This document shows positions 1 to 9,167 of a stretch of DNA of 64,000 nucleotides, piece by piece. This DNA comes from Trebonia sp963734665. GTDB lineage: Bacteria; Actinomycetota; Actinomycetes; Streptosporangiales; Streptosporangiaceae. The notes below the pieces were generated by a model, which saw nothing but the letters and a program-made list of their open reading frames with translations, searched no databases and was not told where the DNA came from. Every line of letters starts with the position of its first letter. Positions within the stretch are counted from its first letter, which is position 1. The DNA lies in NCBI GenBank assembly GCA_963734665.1, contig CAVTIR010000005.1:930001-994000 (forward strand), given 5' to 3'. Both the position numbers and the translations under genes were made by a program.

Positions 1-96
1 ACGGCGGCCCGCCGGTCAACGACCGCTCGCCCGTCGGTCGTCGCGGTACGGGCCGCCCTGCAGGAGGCGGCGCGAGGGCTGGCACCGGAGGATTAG
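1..96 (+). CDS. 3' end of an unidentified gene
   Basis: Frame 1 is open from the window edge to a TAG at 94-96 and encodes about 31 residues ending in RAALQEAARGLAPED. The codon usage is actinobacterial, with G or C in most third positions, and the stop is followed at once by a strong hairpin, as expected for a real gene end. Too little is present to assign a family. Confidence 0.45.
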   Translation, partial: TAARRSTTARPSVVAVRAALQEAARGLAPED

Positions 97-121
97 CGCG
101 CGGGGCCGTCGCCCCGCGCGC
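96..121. terminator. GC-rich hairpin between convergent genes
   Basis: A perfect 10-bp stem (GCGCGCGGGG / CCCCGCGCGC) with a 6-nt loop starts at the last base of the partial gene's stop codon and lies just beyond the stop of the minus-strand ATPase gene. It has no T-tract, which is common in high-GC actinobacteria. It probably acts as a bidirectional terminator. Confidence 0.6.
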
Positions 122-129
122 GGGACCCC

Positions 130-1167
130 TCAGGAAGCCTGCGCCGGGGACCCCTCAGGAAAGTGGCAGGCGACCTGATGGGAGGGCGCGGCCTCGGCCA
201 GCGGCGGCTCCACGGAGCGGCAGATGTCCTGGGCCTTCCAGCACCGGGTCTGGAAGCGGCAGCCGGTCGGCGGGTGGAGCGGCGACGGCGCCTCGCCCGT
301 GAGCCTGATCCGGGTGCGCTCCGCGCGGACCTGCGGGTCCATGACCGGCGCGGCGGACATCAGCGCGGTGGCGTACGGGTGCCGGGGGCTGCTGTACAGG
401 TCGTCGCTGCTGGCCAGCTCGACGATCTTGCCGAGGTACATGACCGCAACCCGGTCGGCGATGTGCCGCACCACCGACAAGTCATGGGCGATGAAGACCA
501 GGGTGAGATCGCGGCTGGCCTTCAGTTCGGTGAGCAGGTTGATGACCTGCGCCTGGACGGACACGTCCAGTGCGGAGACCGGCTCGTCGGCCACGATCAG
601 CCGAGGGTTGAGCGCGATGGCCCGGGCGATGCCGATCCGCTGGCGCTGGCCGCCAGAGAACTCGTTCGGATAGCGGTTGTAGTGCTCCGGGCTCAGCCCG
701 ACCTGTTCGAGCAGTCGCTGGACGGTGGCCCGGATGCCGCCGGGGGGCTTCATCTTCTGGTAGCGGAACGGCGCTCCGATGATCGTCCCGACGGTGTGCC
801 GCGGGTTCAGCGACGAGTACGGGTCCTGAAAGATCATCTGGATGTCGCGGCTCAGCCTGCGGCGGTCACCGCGCCCGGTCCAGGTGAGGTCCTCGCCGTC
901 GAACGTCATCCGGCCGGCCGTGGGCGGGAGCAAGCCGGCCAGCATCCGGCCAGTGGTGGACTTGCCGCAGCCGGTCTCGCCGACGACGCCGAGGGTCTCC
1001 CCGCGGTCCAGCGTGAACGAGATGCCGTCTACGGCCTTGAGGTGCTCGGCCGAGCGGCCGAACAGCACCCCGCCGGACACGGGGAAGTGCTTCTTCAGCC
1101 CGTCGACCGACAGCAGCGGCCCGGTCGGCACGGAGGCTGCCGGGCTGGTTGGCATGGTGGTGGTCAC
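130..1167 (-). CDS. peptide ABC transporter ATP-binding protein (OppF/DppF type)
   Basis: This 345-residue ATPase is one of two that power a peptide importer at the membrane. Walker A GETGCGKST lies at about 63-71, followed by a Q-loop (FQDPYSSLNPR), the signature FSGGQRQR, Walker B LIVADEPVSALD and the switch His in IAHD. The C-terminal extension with spaced cysteines (TGCRFQTRC...) is the oligopeptide/dipeptide transporter C-terminal region. The start is GTG at 1167 and overlaps the upstream ATPase stop as GTGA, so the two are translationally coupled. The OppD partner is immediately upstream and the permeases and binding protein are on the opposite strand. The substrate is inferred from context to be short, possibly proline-containing, peptides. 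Confidence 0.93.
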   Translation of the reverse strand: MTTTMPTSPAASVPTGPLLSVDGLKKHFPVSGGVLFGRSAEHLKAVDGISFTLDRGETLGVVGETGCGKSTTGRMLAGLLPPTAGRMTFDGEDLTWTGRGDRRRLSRDIQMIFQDPYSSLNPRHTVGTIIGAPFRYQKMKPPGGIRATVQRLLEQVGLSPEHYNRYPNEFSGGQRQRIGIARAIALNPRLIVADEPVSALDVSVQAQVINLLTELKASRDLTLVFIAHDLSVVRHIADRVAVMYLGKIVELASSDDLYSSPRHPYATALMSAAPVMDPQVRAERTRIRLTGEAPSPLHPPTGCRFQTRCWKAQDICRSVEPPLAEAAPSHQVACHFPEGSPAQAS

Positions 1168-2198
1168 AGCGACGATTTCACCTCTTCAAGGAAGATCCGG
1201 GATCGGACGTCGTCGTCCAGATGACAGGCCGACCAGTGGTCCGGCCCGACCTGGCGCAGGACGGGCCGGGTGGTTGCGGCGAGGTCGTTCGTGTGGGTGT
1301 CGTACTGGCACCTGGCGCGGAACGGGCACCCCGCTGGCACGTCGACGAGGCTAGGCGGGGAACCGGGAATGGCATTCAGGCGGTCCTGGCGGCTCCGCTC
1401 CAGCCGCGGCATGGACCGCAGCAGCCCCCAGGTATAGGGGTGCTGCGGCGACTCGAGGACCCGGGCGGCGGTGCCCTGCTCCGCGACCTGCCCGGCGTAC
1501 ATCACCAGGACCTGGTCGGCGATCTCGGCGACGACGCCGAGGTCGTGGGTGATCATGATCACGGAGGTCTGGGACTCCGCCCGGATCTCCATGATCAGGT
1601 CGAGAATCTGCGACTGCACCGTGACGTCGAGCGCGGTGGTCGGCTCGTCGGCGATCAGCAGCTGAGGGTCGCAGCTGAGCGCCATGGCGATCATGGCGCG
1701 CTGCCGCATCCCGCCCGAGTACTGGTGCGGATAGTCGTGTGCCCGGCGCTCCGGTTGCGGGATGCCCACCCGGCCAAGCATCTCCACCGCCCGGTTCCAG
1801 GCGGCCTTGCGGGACACCTGGTTCTTGGCCTTGTACGCCTCGGCGATCTGCCAGCCGACGGTGTAATACGGGTGCATCGCGGACAGCGGGTCCTGATAGA
1901 TCATCGTCATCGCGGCGCCCCGCAGTTGCAGGATCCGCCGCGGGTCCGCGCCGACAAGCTCCTCACCAGCGAACTTAATGCTCCCGGTTATCTGAGAGCC
2001 CCTGCCGTGCAGCCCCATGATGGCTAGGCTCGTGACACTCTTGCCGCTGCCGGACTCGCCAACGATGCCCAGGATCTGGCCACGCGACATGCTGAAAGAC
2101 ACACCTTGCACCGCCTGCACCACGCCGTCCGGCGTAGGGAACGAGACGTGAAGATCGCGTACGTCTAGGAACGGTGCCGCGGCCTGACCCTCTGCCAC
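1164..2198 (-). CDS. peptide ABC transporter ATP-binding protein (OppD/DppD type)
   Basis: This is the second ATPase of the importer, 344 residues, with Walker A GESGSGKS, signature YSGGMRQR, Walker B LLIADEPTTALD and the C-terminal oligopeptide extension (PAGCPFRARC). An ATG exists further upstream at 2237, but it lies inside a perfect palindrome that is probably an operator. GTG at 2198 is preceded by GGAGG with a 6-nt spacer and begins just before the ABC domain (FLDVRDLHVSF), so I chose it. The 3' end overlaps the OppF-like gene by 4 nt. The gene is divergent from the M19 dipeptidase gene and shares its promoter region. Confidence 0.92.
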   Translation of the reverse strand: MAEGQAAAPFLDVRDLHVSFPTPDGVVQAVQGVSFSMSRGQILGIVGESGSGKSVTSLAIMGLHGRGSQITGSIKFAGEELVGADPRRILQLRGAAMTMIYQDPLSAMHPYYTVGWQIAEAYKAKNQVSRKAAWNRAVEMLGRVGIPQPERRAHDYPHQYSGGMRQRAMIAMALSCDPQLLIADEPTTALDVTVQSQILDLIMEIRAESQTSVIMITHDLGVVAEIADQVLVMYAGQVAEQGTAARVLESPQHPYTWGLLRSMPRLERSRQDRLNAIPGSPPSLVDVPAGCPFRARCQYDTHTNDLAATTRPVLRQVGPDHWSACHLDDDVRSRIFLEEVKSSL

Positions 2199-2218
2199 TG
2201 ACTGCCTCCGAGTTGACC

Positions 2219-2240
2219 GATATGTCGTGTGTGACATATC
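2219..2240. promoter_or_regulatory. 22-bp palindromic operator in the divergent promoter
   Basis: GATATGTC and GACATATC form a perfect 8-bp inverted repeat around a 6-nt spacer (GTGTGT). The site lies midway between the divergent ATPase and dipeptidase genes and is AT-rich against a GC-rich background. It is a good candidate binding site for the GntR/FCD regulator encoded at 9168-9854. That pairing is inference. Confidence 0.65.
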
Positions 2241-2281
2241 GTATATTACATGGTACTCAACCTTTCGTGCCAGGCGAGCCG

Positions 2282-3301
2282 ATGAATAGCCAGTTCGCCG
2301 GGCCAGTCGCCGACTCCCATAACGACCTGCTCATGCTGGTGCAGCACTTCGCCGCCGACCGTGATTACTTCCGGCGGGCCTGGCTGCCGCAGCTCCGGGC
2401 CGGCCAGGTGGGCATCCAGGTGCTGCCCGTGTACGTGGACCAGGAGTGGCTGCCCGAGCTCGCCCTCCGGCAGACCTTCCGGCTCGTCGAGACGGCGCTG
2501 CGGACGGTCGAGTCGTGTCCCGACGACCTGATGCTCTGCCGCGAGCCCGGCGACATCGAGGAGGCGCTGCGCGGCGGCCGCATCGGCGTGGTGCTGGCCC
2601 TGGAGGGCTGCCCGGCCGTGGGCCCTGACCCGGAGCTGCTGCACACGCTGTGGCGGCTGGGCCTGCGCGTGGCTTCGCTGACCCACTTCGGCCGCAACTC
2701 GCTGGCCGACGGCAGCGCGGAGGACGACACCCTGGGGCGGCTCACCCGGACCGGCGTGCAGGCCGTCCGGATCATGCAGCAGCTCGGGGTCCTCGTCGAC
2801 GCGTCGCACCTGTCCCTGGCGGGCACCCGGCACCTGCTCGACATCACCGAGGCCCCGGTGATGGCCTCGCATTCGTCGTGCCGGGCGCTCGTCGAGCATC
2901 ACAGGAACCTGCCGGACGCGGAGCTGAAGGCCATCGCGGATACCGGCGGGGTCGTCGGCATCAACTTCTACCCCGCGTTCGTGTCGCGCGGCACCGCCGC
3001 CATCAGCGACGTGGTGGACCACATCGAGCACGCGGTCAGCGTGGCGGGCGTGGAGCACGTCGGCCTGGGCCCGGACTTCACCAAGGAGATCGCCCGGGTG
3101 CTGTACGCGGGCAGCCACGTGGTGGAGGGCTGCGACCTTGACACCGCGGTGACCGACCTCGAGGGCCCGGCGGACCTGCCCAAGATCGCGGTTGAGCTGG
3201 CCGCCCGCGGGTTCAGCCCGGCCGATGTCGCCGCGGTGATGGGCGGGAACCTTCGCAGGCTGCTCAACACCCAGATCGGTGGCTCCGGGACCCGCCGATG
3301 A
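2282..3301 (+). CDS. membrane (renal-type) dipeptidase, peptidase family M19
   Basis: This 339-residue zinc dipeptidase hydrolyses dipeptides, and the family often accepts D-amino acids at the C-terminal position. The HxD metal motif is visible near the N-terminus (DSHNDLLML), followed by a Glu ligand in LALEGCP, His in MASHSSCRAL and His in EHHRNLPD. ATG at 2282 gives the normal family start just before the SHND motif. The reading frame is open further upstream, through the operator region. The stop overlaps the following permease start as ATGA. Its position inside a peptide-transporter operon suggests it cleaves the imported dipeptides in the cytoplasm. Confidence 0.92.
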   Translation: MNSQFAGPVADSHNDLLMLVQHFAADRDYFRRAWLPQLRAGQVGIQVLPVYVDQEWLPELALRQTFRLVETALRTVESCPDDLMLCREPGDIEEALRGGRIGVVLALEGCPAVGPDPELLHTLWRLGLRVASLTHFGRNSLADGSAEDDTLGRLTRTGVQAVRIMQQLGVLVDASHLSLAGTRHLLDITEAPVMASHSSCRALVEHHRNLPDAELKAIADTGGVVGINFYPAFVSRGTAAISDVVDHIEHAVSVAGVEHVGLGPDFTKEIARVLYAGSHVVEGCDLDTAVTDLEGPADLPKIAVELAARGFSPADVAAVMGGNLRRLLNTQIGGSGTRR

Positions 3302-4257
3302 GCACACCGGTGGTTATCGGCGCCTCGCCGCCGCCGGAGTTCACCGCGTCGGTCGGCGGCCGCTCCCAGCTGCGGCAGATGGCGCGGCGGTTCCGGAAAG
3401 ACAAGTTCGCCATGGCCGGGCTCATCGTGGTCGTCGTGCTGTGCCTGGCGGCCGTGTGCGCCCCGCTGATCGCCAAGCTCACCGGGCACGGCCCCAATCA
3501 GCTCTTCCCCAATGAGCTCAATACCGTGTTCGGCCTGCCGGACGGGCCGAGCATGCACTTCTGGTTCGGCGTCGACGAATCCGGCCGGGACGTCTTCGTC
3601 CGCTGCATCTACGGCCTGCGGACCTCGCTGATCATCGCCTTGCTCTCGGCGGCGATCGCGACGGCCGTCGGGGTGACGGTCGGTATGGCCGCCGGCTACT
3701 TCGGCGGCTGGCTGGACACCCTCGTCTCCCGTTGGGTGGACGTGGTCCTGGCCATGCCCGTGATGCTGTTCGCGATCAGCATCTCGTCGGTCTGCTCCGT
3801 CACCGCCGCCGGCTGCCTCGGCGGCACGGTACAGCCGGGAATCAGCCTGGTGGTCATCCTGCTGTCCTTGTTCACCTGGCCGTATATAGCGCGGATCGTT
3901 CGCGGCCAGACCCTCGTGCTGCGGCAGCAGGAGTTCGTGCACGCGGCCCGGGGGTTCGGTGCCTCCCACCTGGCGACGATGTTCCGGGAGATCCTGCCGA
4001 ACCTCGCGGCGCAGGTCATCGTCTACATGACGCTGATCATCCCCAACAACATCCTCTTCGAGGCGGCGCTGAGCTTCCTGGGAGTCGGGGTCCCGCAGAC
4101 CACGCCGTCACTCGGCCAGATGATCTCCGATGCCACCAACGGGTCACTGTTCATCTATGCCTGGTGGATGATGCTCTTCCCCGGCATCTTCCTGCTGCTC
4201 ATCACCTATTCGTTCAACATCGTCGGCGACGGCCTGCGCGACGCGATCGGACAATGA
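3298..4257 (+). CDS. peptide ABC transporter permease (OppC/DppC type)
   Basis: This 319-residue integral membrane permease has an N-terminal cytoplasmic stretch, a first membrane helix (MAGLIVVVVLCLAAVCAPLI) with an OppC-N-type region, and then the binding-protein-dependent transport domain. The EAA loop that docks on the ATPases is visible as EAALSFLGVGVPQTTPSLG. The start overlaps the dipeptidase stop by 4 nt. Having the C-type permease upstream of the B-type permease is the reverse of the usual dppB-dppC order. Confidence 0.92.
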   Translation: MSTPVVIGASPPPEFTASVGGRSQLRQMARRFRKDKFAMAGLIVVVVLCLAAVCAPLIAKLTGHGPNQLFPNELNTVFGLPDGPSMHFWFGVDESGRDVFVRCIYGLRTSLIIALLSAAIATAVGVTVGMAAGYFGGWLDTLVSRWVDVVLAMPVMLFAISISSVCSVTAAGCLGGTVQPGISLVVILLSLFTWPYIARIVRGQTLVLRQQEFVHAARGFGASHLATMFREILPNLAAQVIVYMTLIIPNNILFEAALSFLGVGVPQTTPSLGQMISDATNGSLFIYAWWMMLFPGIFLLLITYSFNIVGDGLRDAIGQ

Positions 4258-4319
4258 CCATGCGCGAATCGCACTATCACTGCCGCGCGGCCGTCGACCC
4301 GAACCGGGGTGAGGCCTGA

Positions 4320-5288
4320 GTGTGGATTTACCTGGTGCGCCGGATCGTCTGGCTGGTGATCACCCTGCTGGTGATCACCGCGATCACCTTCGTCATCTAC
4401 TTTGTGCTGCCGCCGGTCAGCCCGGCGGTGCTGTTCGCCGGCAAGGAGGCCACCCCTGCGCTCATCGCGACGGTGGAAAAGAACCTCGGACTGAACCACC
4501 CGGTGTGGGTGCAGTACCTTCTTTTCCTCAAGCACCTGGTGCTCGGTGACCAGTACGGCTGGCCCGGACTCGGCTTCTCCTATGTCAATCACGTCTCGGT
4601 GCTCTCGCTCATCGGCGACAGGATTGTCATCACCGCCACCCTCGCGATCGGTGCCGCGCTGATCTGGCTGATCATCGGCATTCCCATCGGAGTGATCTCC
4701 GCGGTGAAGCGGGGCTCGGCCTGGGACCGGGTCTCGCTCGGAGTCGCCTTGTTCTTCGTCTCCGCGCCGGCCTTCTGGCTGGGCCTGGTCTTTCTCTGGC
4801 TGTTCTGGGACAAGCTCGGCATCGCGGCCGGCACCGGCTACTATTCGCCGTCCCAGTACGGGGTGTGGACCTGGCTTAATCACATGCTGCTGCCGTGGAT
4901 AACGCTGGCACTGCTGTACGCGGGCTGGTATGCGCGGATGACCCGGGGGACCGTCCTCGACACGCTGCGCGAGGACTACGTTCGTACGGCGCGCGGCAAG
5001 GGCCTGCGGGAGTCCCGGGTACTGATCCGGCACGTGCTGCGGTCCTGCCTGACCCCCCTCCTAACGATGTTCGGGATGGACGTGGCCGCACTAGTCAGCG
5101 GCACGGTGATCGTTGAGGTCGTGTTCAACCTCAACGGCCTCGGCCAGTGGGCAATCACGGCGGTCACCTCGGACGACATCCCCTCGGTGCTGGCCATCAC
5201 CGTGCTGGGCGCGGTGGCCGTGACCGTGGCCAACCTGATCGTGGACATTCTCTACGTGTACGTAAATCCGCGGATTCGCTATCGGTGA
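4320..5288 (+). CDS. peptide ABC transporter permease (OppB/DppB type)
   Basis: This 322-residue permease starts at GTG 4320, with the typical OppB N-terminus (YLVRRIVWLVITLLVITAIT) and the EAA-type loop in TARGKGLRESRVLIRHVLR. Six membrane segments are apparent. It pairs with the OppC-like protein 62 nt upstream to form the membrane channel. The 62-nt spacer between the two permease genes encodes only a short peptide without recognisable features. Confidence 0.92.
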   Translation: MWIYLVRRIVWLVITLLVITAITFVIYFVLPPVSPAVLFAGKEATPALIATVEKNLGLNHPVWVQYLLFLKHLVLGDQYGWPGLGFSYVNHVSVLSLIGDRIVITATLAIGAALIWLIIGIPIGVISAVKRGSAWDRVSLGVALFFVSAPAFWLGLVFLWLFWDKLGIAAGTGYYSPSQYGVWTWLNHMLLPWITLALLYAGWYARMTRGTVLDTLREDYVRTARGKGLRESRVLIRHVLRSCLTPLLTMFGMDVAALVSGTVIVEVVFNLNGLGQWAITAVTSDDIPSVLAITVLGAVAVTVANLIVDILYVYVNPRIRYR

Positions 5289-5431
5289 CGCGCGGGAACT
5301 GACGGCAAGCCGTCACTGGCGACGGACGCGAATGACACGCACATGAGTAACAGGAAGGGCGCAGCGCTGCGCGGAATCAGGCGATTGATGCTCAATCGGG
5401 CGGCCCCCGGTCATCTGCGGAAGGATAGGTA

Positions 5432-7342
5432 ATGGCGGAATTCGGCAGGAAATTGGTGAGAGCCTCCGTGCTCACCCGGGGCCCCGCCGTGCGCAGGCCA
5501 GTCATGCTGGTCGGCGTGCTCTTGCTGGTGCTCGCCGCGGTAGCGGCATGCAGCAGCGCCGGCAGCGGCGGGGCGACCACCGCCGCGAAGGTAACCAGGG
5601 GCGGCGTTTACCGCACCGCGGTGTCGAGCATGGGCCTGACCGACAGCCTCGACCCCACCGGCGAGGACCAGGTCGGGTTCGCGTTCTCGATCTACGCCGC
5701 CACGCTGCGGACGCTCGTGGACTTCCCGCACGTCGACGGGTCGACGGCCTACGACATCATGCCTGACCTGGCGACCACCGTTCCCACGCCGACCGACAAC
5801 GGGCTCACGTACACCTTTCACCTGAAGTCTGATATCAAGTTCGCGCCGCCCGTGAACACCGAGATCACGTCTTACGACATCGCCTATGCCTTCCAGCGGA
5901 TCAATGACGCAACCCTGGTGCCGCAATACGGCTATTACTACGACGGGCTCATTCAGGGGCTGACCGGGACGGCGACCAACCCGAACACGCCCATTTCTGG
6001 GATCGTCACGCCCAACGCGACGACGATCATCTTCCACCTGACCAAGCCGAGCGGCGACTTCCTGCAGCTGCTTGCCATGCCGGCCACGGCGCCAATCCCG
6101 CCTCAGGTCGGGAAGTGCTTCCTGCAGCCGGGCACCTACGGGCGGGACCTCATCTCGTCCGGGCCGTACATGATCCAGGGCTCGGAGCAGGTCAACATCT
6201 CCAACTGCTCGACCATCAAGCCGATGTCCGGTTTCAACCCGACCTCCCAGCTGAACCTGGTCCGCAACCCGAACTACGTGCAGTCCACCGACAACACCCG
6301 GGCGAACTACGTCAACGGCGTGGAGATCAGCGTCGATCCCAACGTGTCCGACATCTTCGCGAAGGTCCAGAAGGGCCAGCTTGACGGGTCCATGATCGAC
6401 GACCCGCCCGCCGTGACGACCGCGCAGTACCTGCAGAATCCGCAGCTCAGCAAGGAGTTCCACTCCGACCCGATCAACCAGGTCGAGGCGATCACCATGA
6501 ACCTCGACGTGGCGCCGTTCACGAACATTCACGTGCGTGAGGCGGTCGCCTGGGTCCTGGACAAGTCCGCGATGGTCAGCACGCTCGGCGGCACATCGCA
6601 CTACACCCTGGCCACAGGCATCATCCCGAGTACCCTGCCAGGCGGCCCGTCGGCGTCCTACGACCCCTACAAGACTCCGGACGAGTCCGGTGACCTGGCC
6701 AAGGCGGAAGCCCAGATGCGCCTGTCGCCCTACGACCCGAAGCAGGACGGCAAGTGCGACGTGTCCGTCTGCAAGAACGTCATCTTCATGAACATCGCCC
6801 AGTTCTCCGGAATCGACTCCGTGGTGCAGAGCGACCTGGCCGAGATCGGCATTCAGATCGTGCCAAGGGACCTGTCCACCACCACCGCGTTCAGCGCGCT
6901 GTTCACGGTCAAGGACCGGGTGGCGATGTCCGCGCTCGGCGGCGGCTACGGCGACTACACCGGCACCAACAGCTTTGGGCAGCCGAACTTCGGGTCCACC
7001 GCGATCAGCGGCCCGGTCTCCTGCTGTAACTACTCCTTGGTCGGCCTGACCAAGGCGCAGGCGGCCGAGTACGGCGTCCCCTACCCGGCGGGCGGAATCC
7101 CCAACGTCGACGCCCTGATCAACAGCTGCGAGGCGCTGACCGAGAGCCGGAGCAGTAGCTGCTGGGAAGACTTCGACAACACGATGATGACGAAGGTCGT
7201 GGCCTGGGTGCCCTACGTGTGGGGCCGCAACATCGTCATCACCGCGCCAACCGTCACCCGGTACGTGATGGATCTGGCGACAAGCTCAATCTCGCTGACC
7301 CAGATAGCGGTCGACAACCATGTGTCCATACCGGAGAACTAG
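5432..7342 (+). CDS. peptide-binding lipoprotein, solute-binding protein family 5
   Basis: This 636-residue secreted substrate receptor of the importer has a basic N-terminus, a hydrophobic core and a lipobox (VAAC) with the lipidated Cys at residue 40, followed by a Ser/Gly-rich linker. The body matches SBP family 5: VTRGGVYRTA, FHLKSDIKFAP, a central SGPYMIQGS, LVRNPNY and FTNIHVREAVAWVLDKS. ATG 5432 is preceded by GAAGGA. The 143-nt gap upstream holds a small hairpin (TGACGG/CCGTCA) and a 14-bp perfect palindrome (GCGCAGCGCTGCGC, 5359-5372). This could set the higher expression normally seen for binding proteins, which is inference. Confidence 0.92.
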   Translation: MAEFGRKLVRASVLTRGPAVRRPVMLVGVLLLVLAAVAACSSAGSGGATTAAKVTRGGVYRTAVSSMGLTDSLDPTGEDQVGFAFSIYAATLRTLVDFPHVDGSTAYDIMPDLATTVPTPTDNGLTYTFHLKSDIKFAPPVNTEITSYDIAYAFQRINDATLVPQYGYYYDGLIQGLTGTATNPNTPISGIVTPNATTIIFHLTKPSGDFLQLLAMPATAPIPPQVGKCFLQPGTYGRDLISSGPYMIQGSEQVNISNCSTIKPMSGFNPTSQLNLVRNPNYVQSTDNTRANYVNGVEISVDPNVSDIFAKVQKGQLDGSMIDDPPAVTTAQYLQNPQLSKEFHSDPINQVEAITMNLDVAPFTNIHVREAVAWVLDKSAMVSTLGGTSHYTLATGIIPSTLPGGPSASYDPYKTPDESGDLAKAEAQMRLSPYDPKQDGKCDVSVCKNVIFMNIAQFSGIDSVVQSDLAEIGIQIVPRDLSTTTAFSALFTVKDRVAMSALGGGYGDYTGTNSFGQPNFGSTAISGPVSCCNYSLVGLTKAQAAEYGVPYPAGGIPNVDALINSCEALTESRSSSCWEDFDNTMMTKVVAWVPYVWGRNIVITAPTVTRYVMDLATSSISLTQIAVDNHVSIPEN

Positions 7343-7387
7343 CCAGGCCGTCCCCGTGCCGCGGCGAAAGAAAGGTCAGAGCAGGCG

Positions 7388-9031
7388 ATGAAGGTCGAGT
7401 GGAATGTCCGAGTGCCGATGCGTGACGGCGTGGCCCTGTCAGCCGACATCTACCGGGCTGACGGTGACGGGCCCCGGGCCACGGTGGTGGCAAGGACTCC
7501 GTACAACAAGAACACCGCGGAGCAGCAGAAGCGGGCCGTGGCCTACGCCGAGAGCGGCTACAACTTCGTGTGGTTCGACACGCGGGGCCGCGGTGACTCT
7601 GACGGGGAGTTCGTGCCCTGGTTCGACGAGGCGAAGGACGGCTACGACGCGATCGAGTGGGTGGCCGCTCAGCCGTGGTGCAACGGCGAGGTGATCACCT
7701 GGGGCCAGTCCTACCTGGGCTACAACCAGTGGCTCACGGCGCTGGAGCAGCCGCCGCACCTGACTGCGATGATCGTGTACGTCCCGCCGTCGGACCCGTT
7801 CGAGGACAACCCCACCGGGTTGCACACTCCGTGGAATATCTGCTGGCTGCGGATGCTCGACGGCCGGGTCATGCAGTACGTCGACGGCGTGAACTGGCCG
7901 GAGATCGCCTGGCACCTGCCGCTCATGACGATGGACGAACGGGCCGGCTACCGGAGCGAGCACTGGCGGAGAGATATGTCCCACCCGGCCACCGACGCGG
8001 AATTCTGGGCGCCGGTCCGGTACCAGTCCCGGGTCACCGAGGTCACCGTCCCAGTGCTGCACATCACCGGCTGGTACGACGACGTGCAGGCGGGCACGAT
8101 GACCAACGTCACCCGGCTCATGGACCCGTCGTCGCCCGTGCGGGAGAACCAGTGGATGATCGTCGGCCCCTGGGACCACCGCTGCACCCGCACCCGGCTT
8201 GCCAAGCTGGGCGCGATTGAGTTCGGCCCGGCCGCGGAGACCGACCTGCCCGCCCTGGAGCGGGAGTGGCTGGCCGCCGTGCTGCACGGGACCGCCGAGC
8301 CGCCGGCGCCGGTGCGGATCTTCGTCATGGGCCGCAACGAATGGCGCACGGAGCAGGAGTGGCCGCTCGCGCGGACCCGCTGGTCGCGGTATTTCCTGGC
8401 CAGCGAGGGCAAGGCGAACACCCGGTTCGGGGACGGCGAGCTGCGGCGCGAGGAGGAGGCGGCCGCCGACCTGCCTCCGGACGTGATCACCTACGACCCG
8501 GCCGACCCGGTCCCGTTCCTCAGTGACTTCGCGTCGTCCTCGCAGATCGGCGGGCCCGACGATTACTCGGAGGTGGAGGAGCGCCCGGACGTGCTCGTCT
8601 ACACCACCGCCGTACTGGAAGAGGACCGGGAGGTCACCGGCCCGGTCCGGATGCGGCTGTACGCCTCGTCTACCGCGCCGGACACGGATTTCACCGCCAA
8701 GCTCCTTGACGTGCACCCTGACGGGTTCGTTCAGCGGCTGTGCGATGGATTGATCCGCGCCCGGTACCGGAATGGCTACGATCGCGAGGAGTTTGTGACA
8801 CCTGGCGAGGTCGTCGAGTACGAGATCGACATGTGGAGCATTTCGCATGTATTCCTGGCGGGTCACCAGATACGGCTGGAGGTCAGCTCCAGCGCGTTCC
8901 CGAAATACGACCGGAACCTGAACACCGGCGGACCGCTTGCCACGGGCACCGACATGGTGACTGCCACGAACTCGGTCTGGCACACTGAGGCACGCCCATC
9001 CCATCTGATCCTGCCCGAAATCCCGGCGTAG
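7388..9031 (+). CDS. CocE/NonD hydrolase, X-Pro dipeptidyl-peptidase (S15) type
   Basis: This 547-residue alpha/beta hydrolase has the S15 nucleophile motif GQSYLG (Ser about 108). Candidate acid and base residues are in TGWYDDVQAG and GPWDHRC. The C-terminal third is the beta-sandwich X-Pro dipeptidyl-peptidase C-terminal domain (VTGPVRMRLYASSTAPDTDF ... HQIRLEVSSSAFPKYDRN). The family includes X-Pro dipeptidyl peptidases, cocaine esterase and glutaryl acylases, so the substrate cannot be read from sequence alone. With a dipeptidase, a peptide importer and a proline racemase alongside, release of X-Pro dipeptides is the best guess. No signal peptide is visible, so it probably acts in the cytoplasm. 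Confidence 0.88.
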   Translation: MKVEWNVRVPMRDGVALSADIYRADGDGPRATVVARTPYNKNTAEQQKRAVAYAESGYNFVWFDTRGRGDSDGEFVPWFDEAKDGYDAIEWVAAQPWCNGEVITWGQSYLGYNQWLTALEQPPHLTAMIVYVPPSDPFEDNPTGLHTPWNICWLRMLDGRVMQYVDGVNWPEIAWHLPLMTMDERAGYRSEHWRRDMSHPATDAEFWAPVRYQSRVTEVTVPVLHITGWYDDVQAGTMTNVTRLMDPSSPVRENQWMIVGPWDHRCTRTRLAKLGAIEFGPAAETDLPALEREWLAAVLHGTAEPPAPVRIFVMGRNEWRTEQEWPLARTRWSRYFLASEGKANTRFGDGELRREEEAAADLPPDVITYDPADPVPFLSDFASSSQIGGPDDYSEVEERPDVLVYTTAVLEEDREVTGPVRMRLYASSTAPDTDFTAKLLDVHPDGFVQRLCDGLIRARYRNGYDREEFVTPGEVVEYEIDMWSISHVFLAGHQIRLEVSSSAFPKYDRNLNTGGPLATGTDMVTATNSVWHTEARPSHLILPEIPA

Positions 9032-9067
9032 GAGTAACCAGCCGCTCGCGAGCACGCGCGGGCAAAA

Positions 9068-9099
9068 CGCCCCTGGGCTGAGGCAAAAGCCCGGGGGCG
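9068..9099 (+). terminator. terminator-like hairpin after the hydrolase gene
   Basis: A 12-bp stem with one T-G wobble (CGCCCCTGGGCT / AGCCCGGGGGCG) and an 8-nt loop starts 37 nt after the hydrolase stop. It probably ends or attenuates the transporter operon before the regulator gene. Confidence 0.6.
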
Positions 9100-9167
9100 G
9101 GTATGACCCGGATTGCCGGGCTGCTCTTCTGGACAGCTTGATAACGACGTTGGCGAAAGGATTTACG

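Noticed and set aside
163..1224. Long plus-strand frame over the ATPase gene
   Set aside because: It is antisense to a clear ABC ATPase and has the Arg/Gly/Ala-rich composition of a GC-rich shadow frame.
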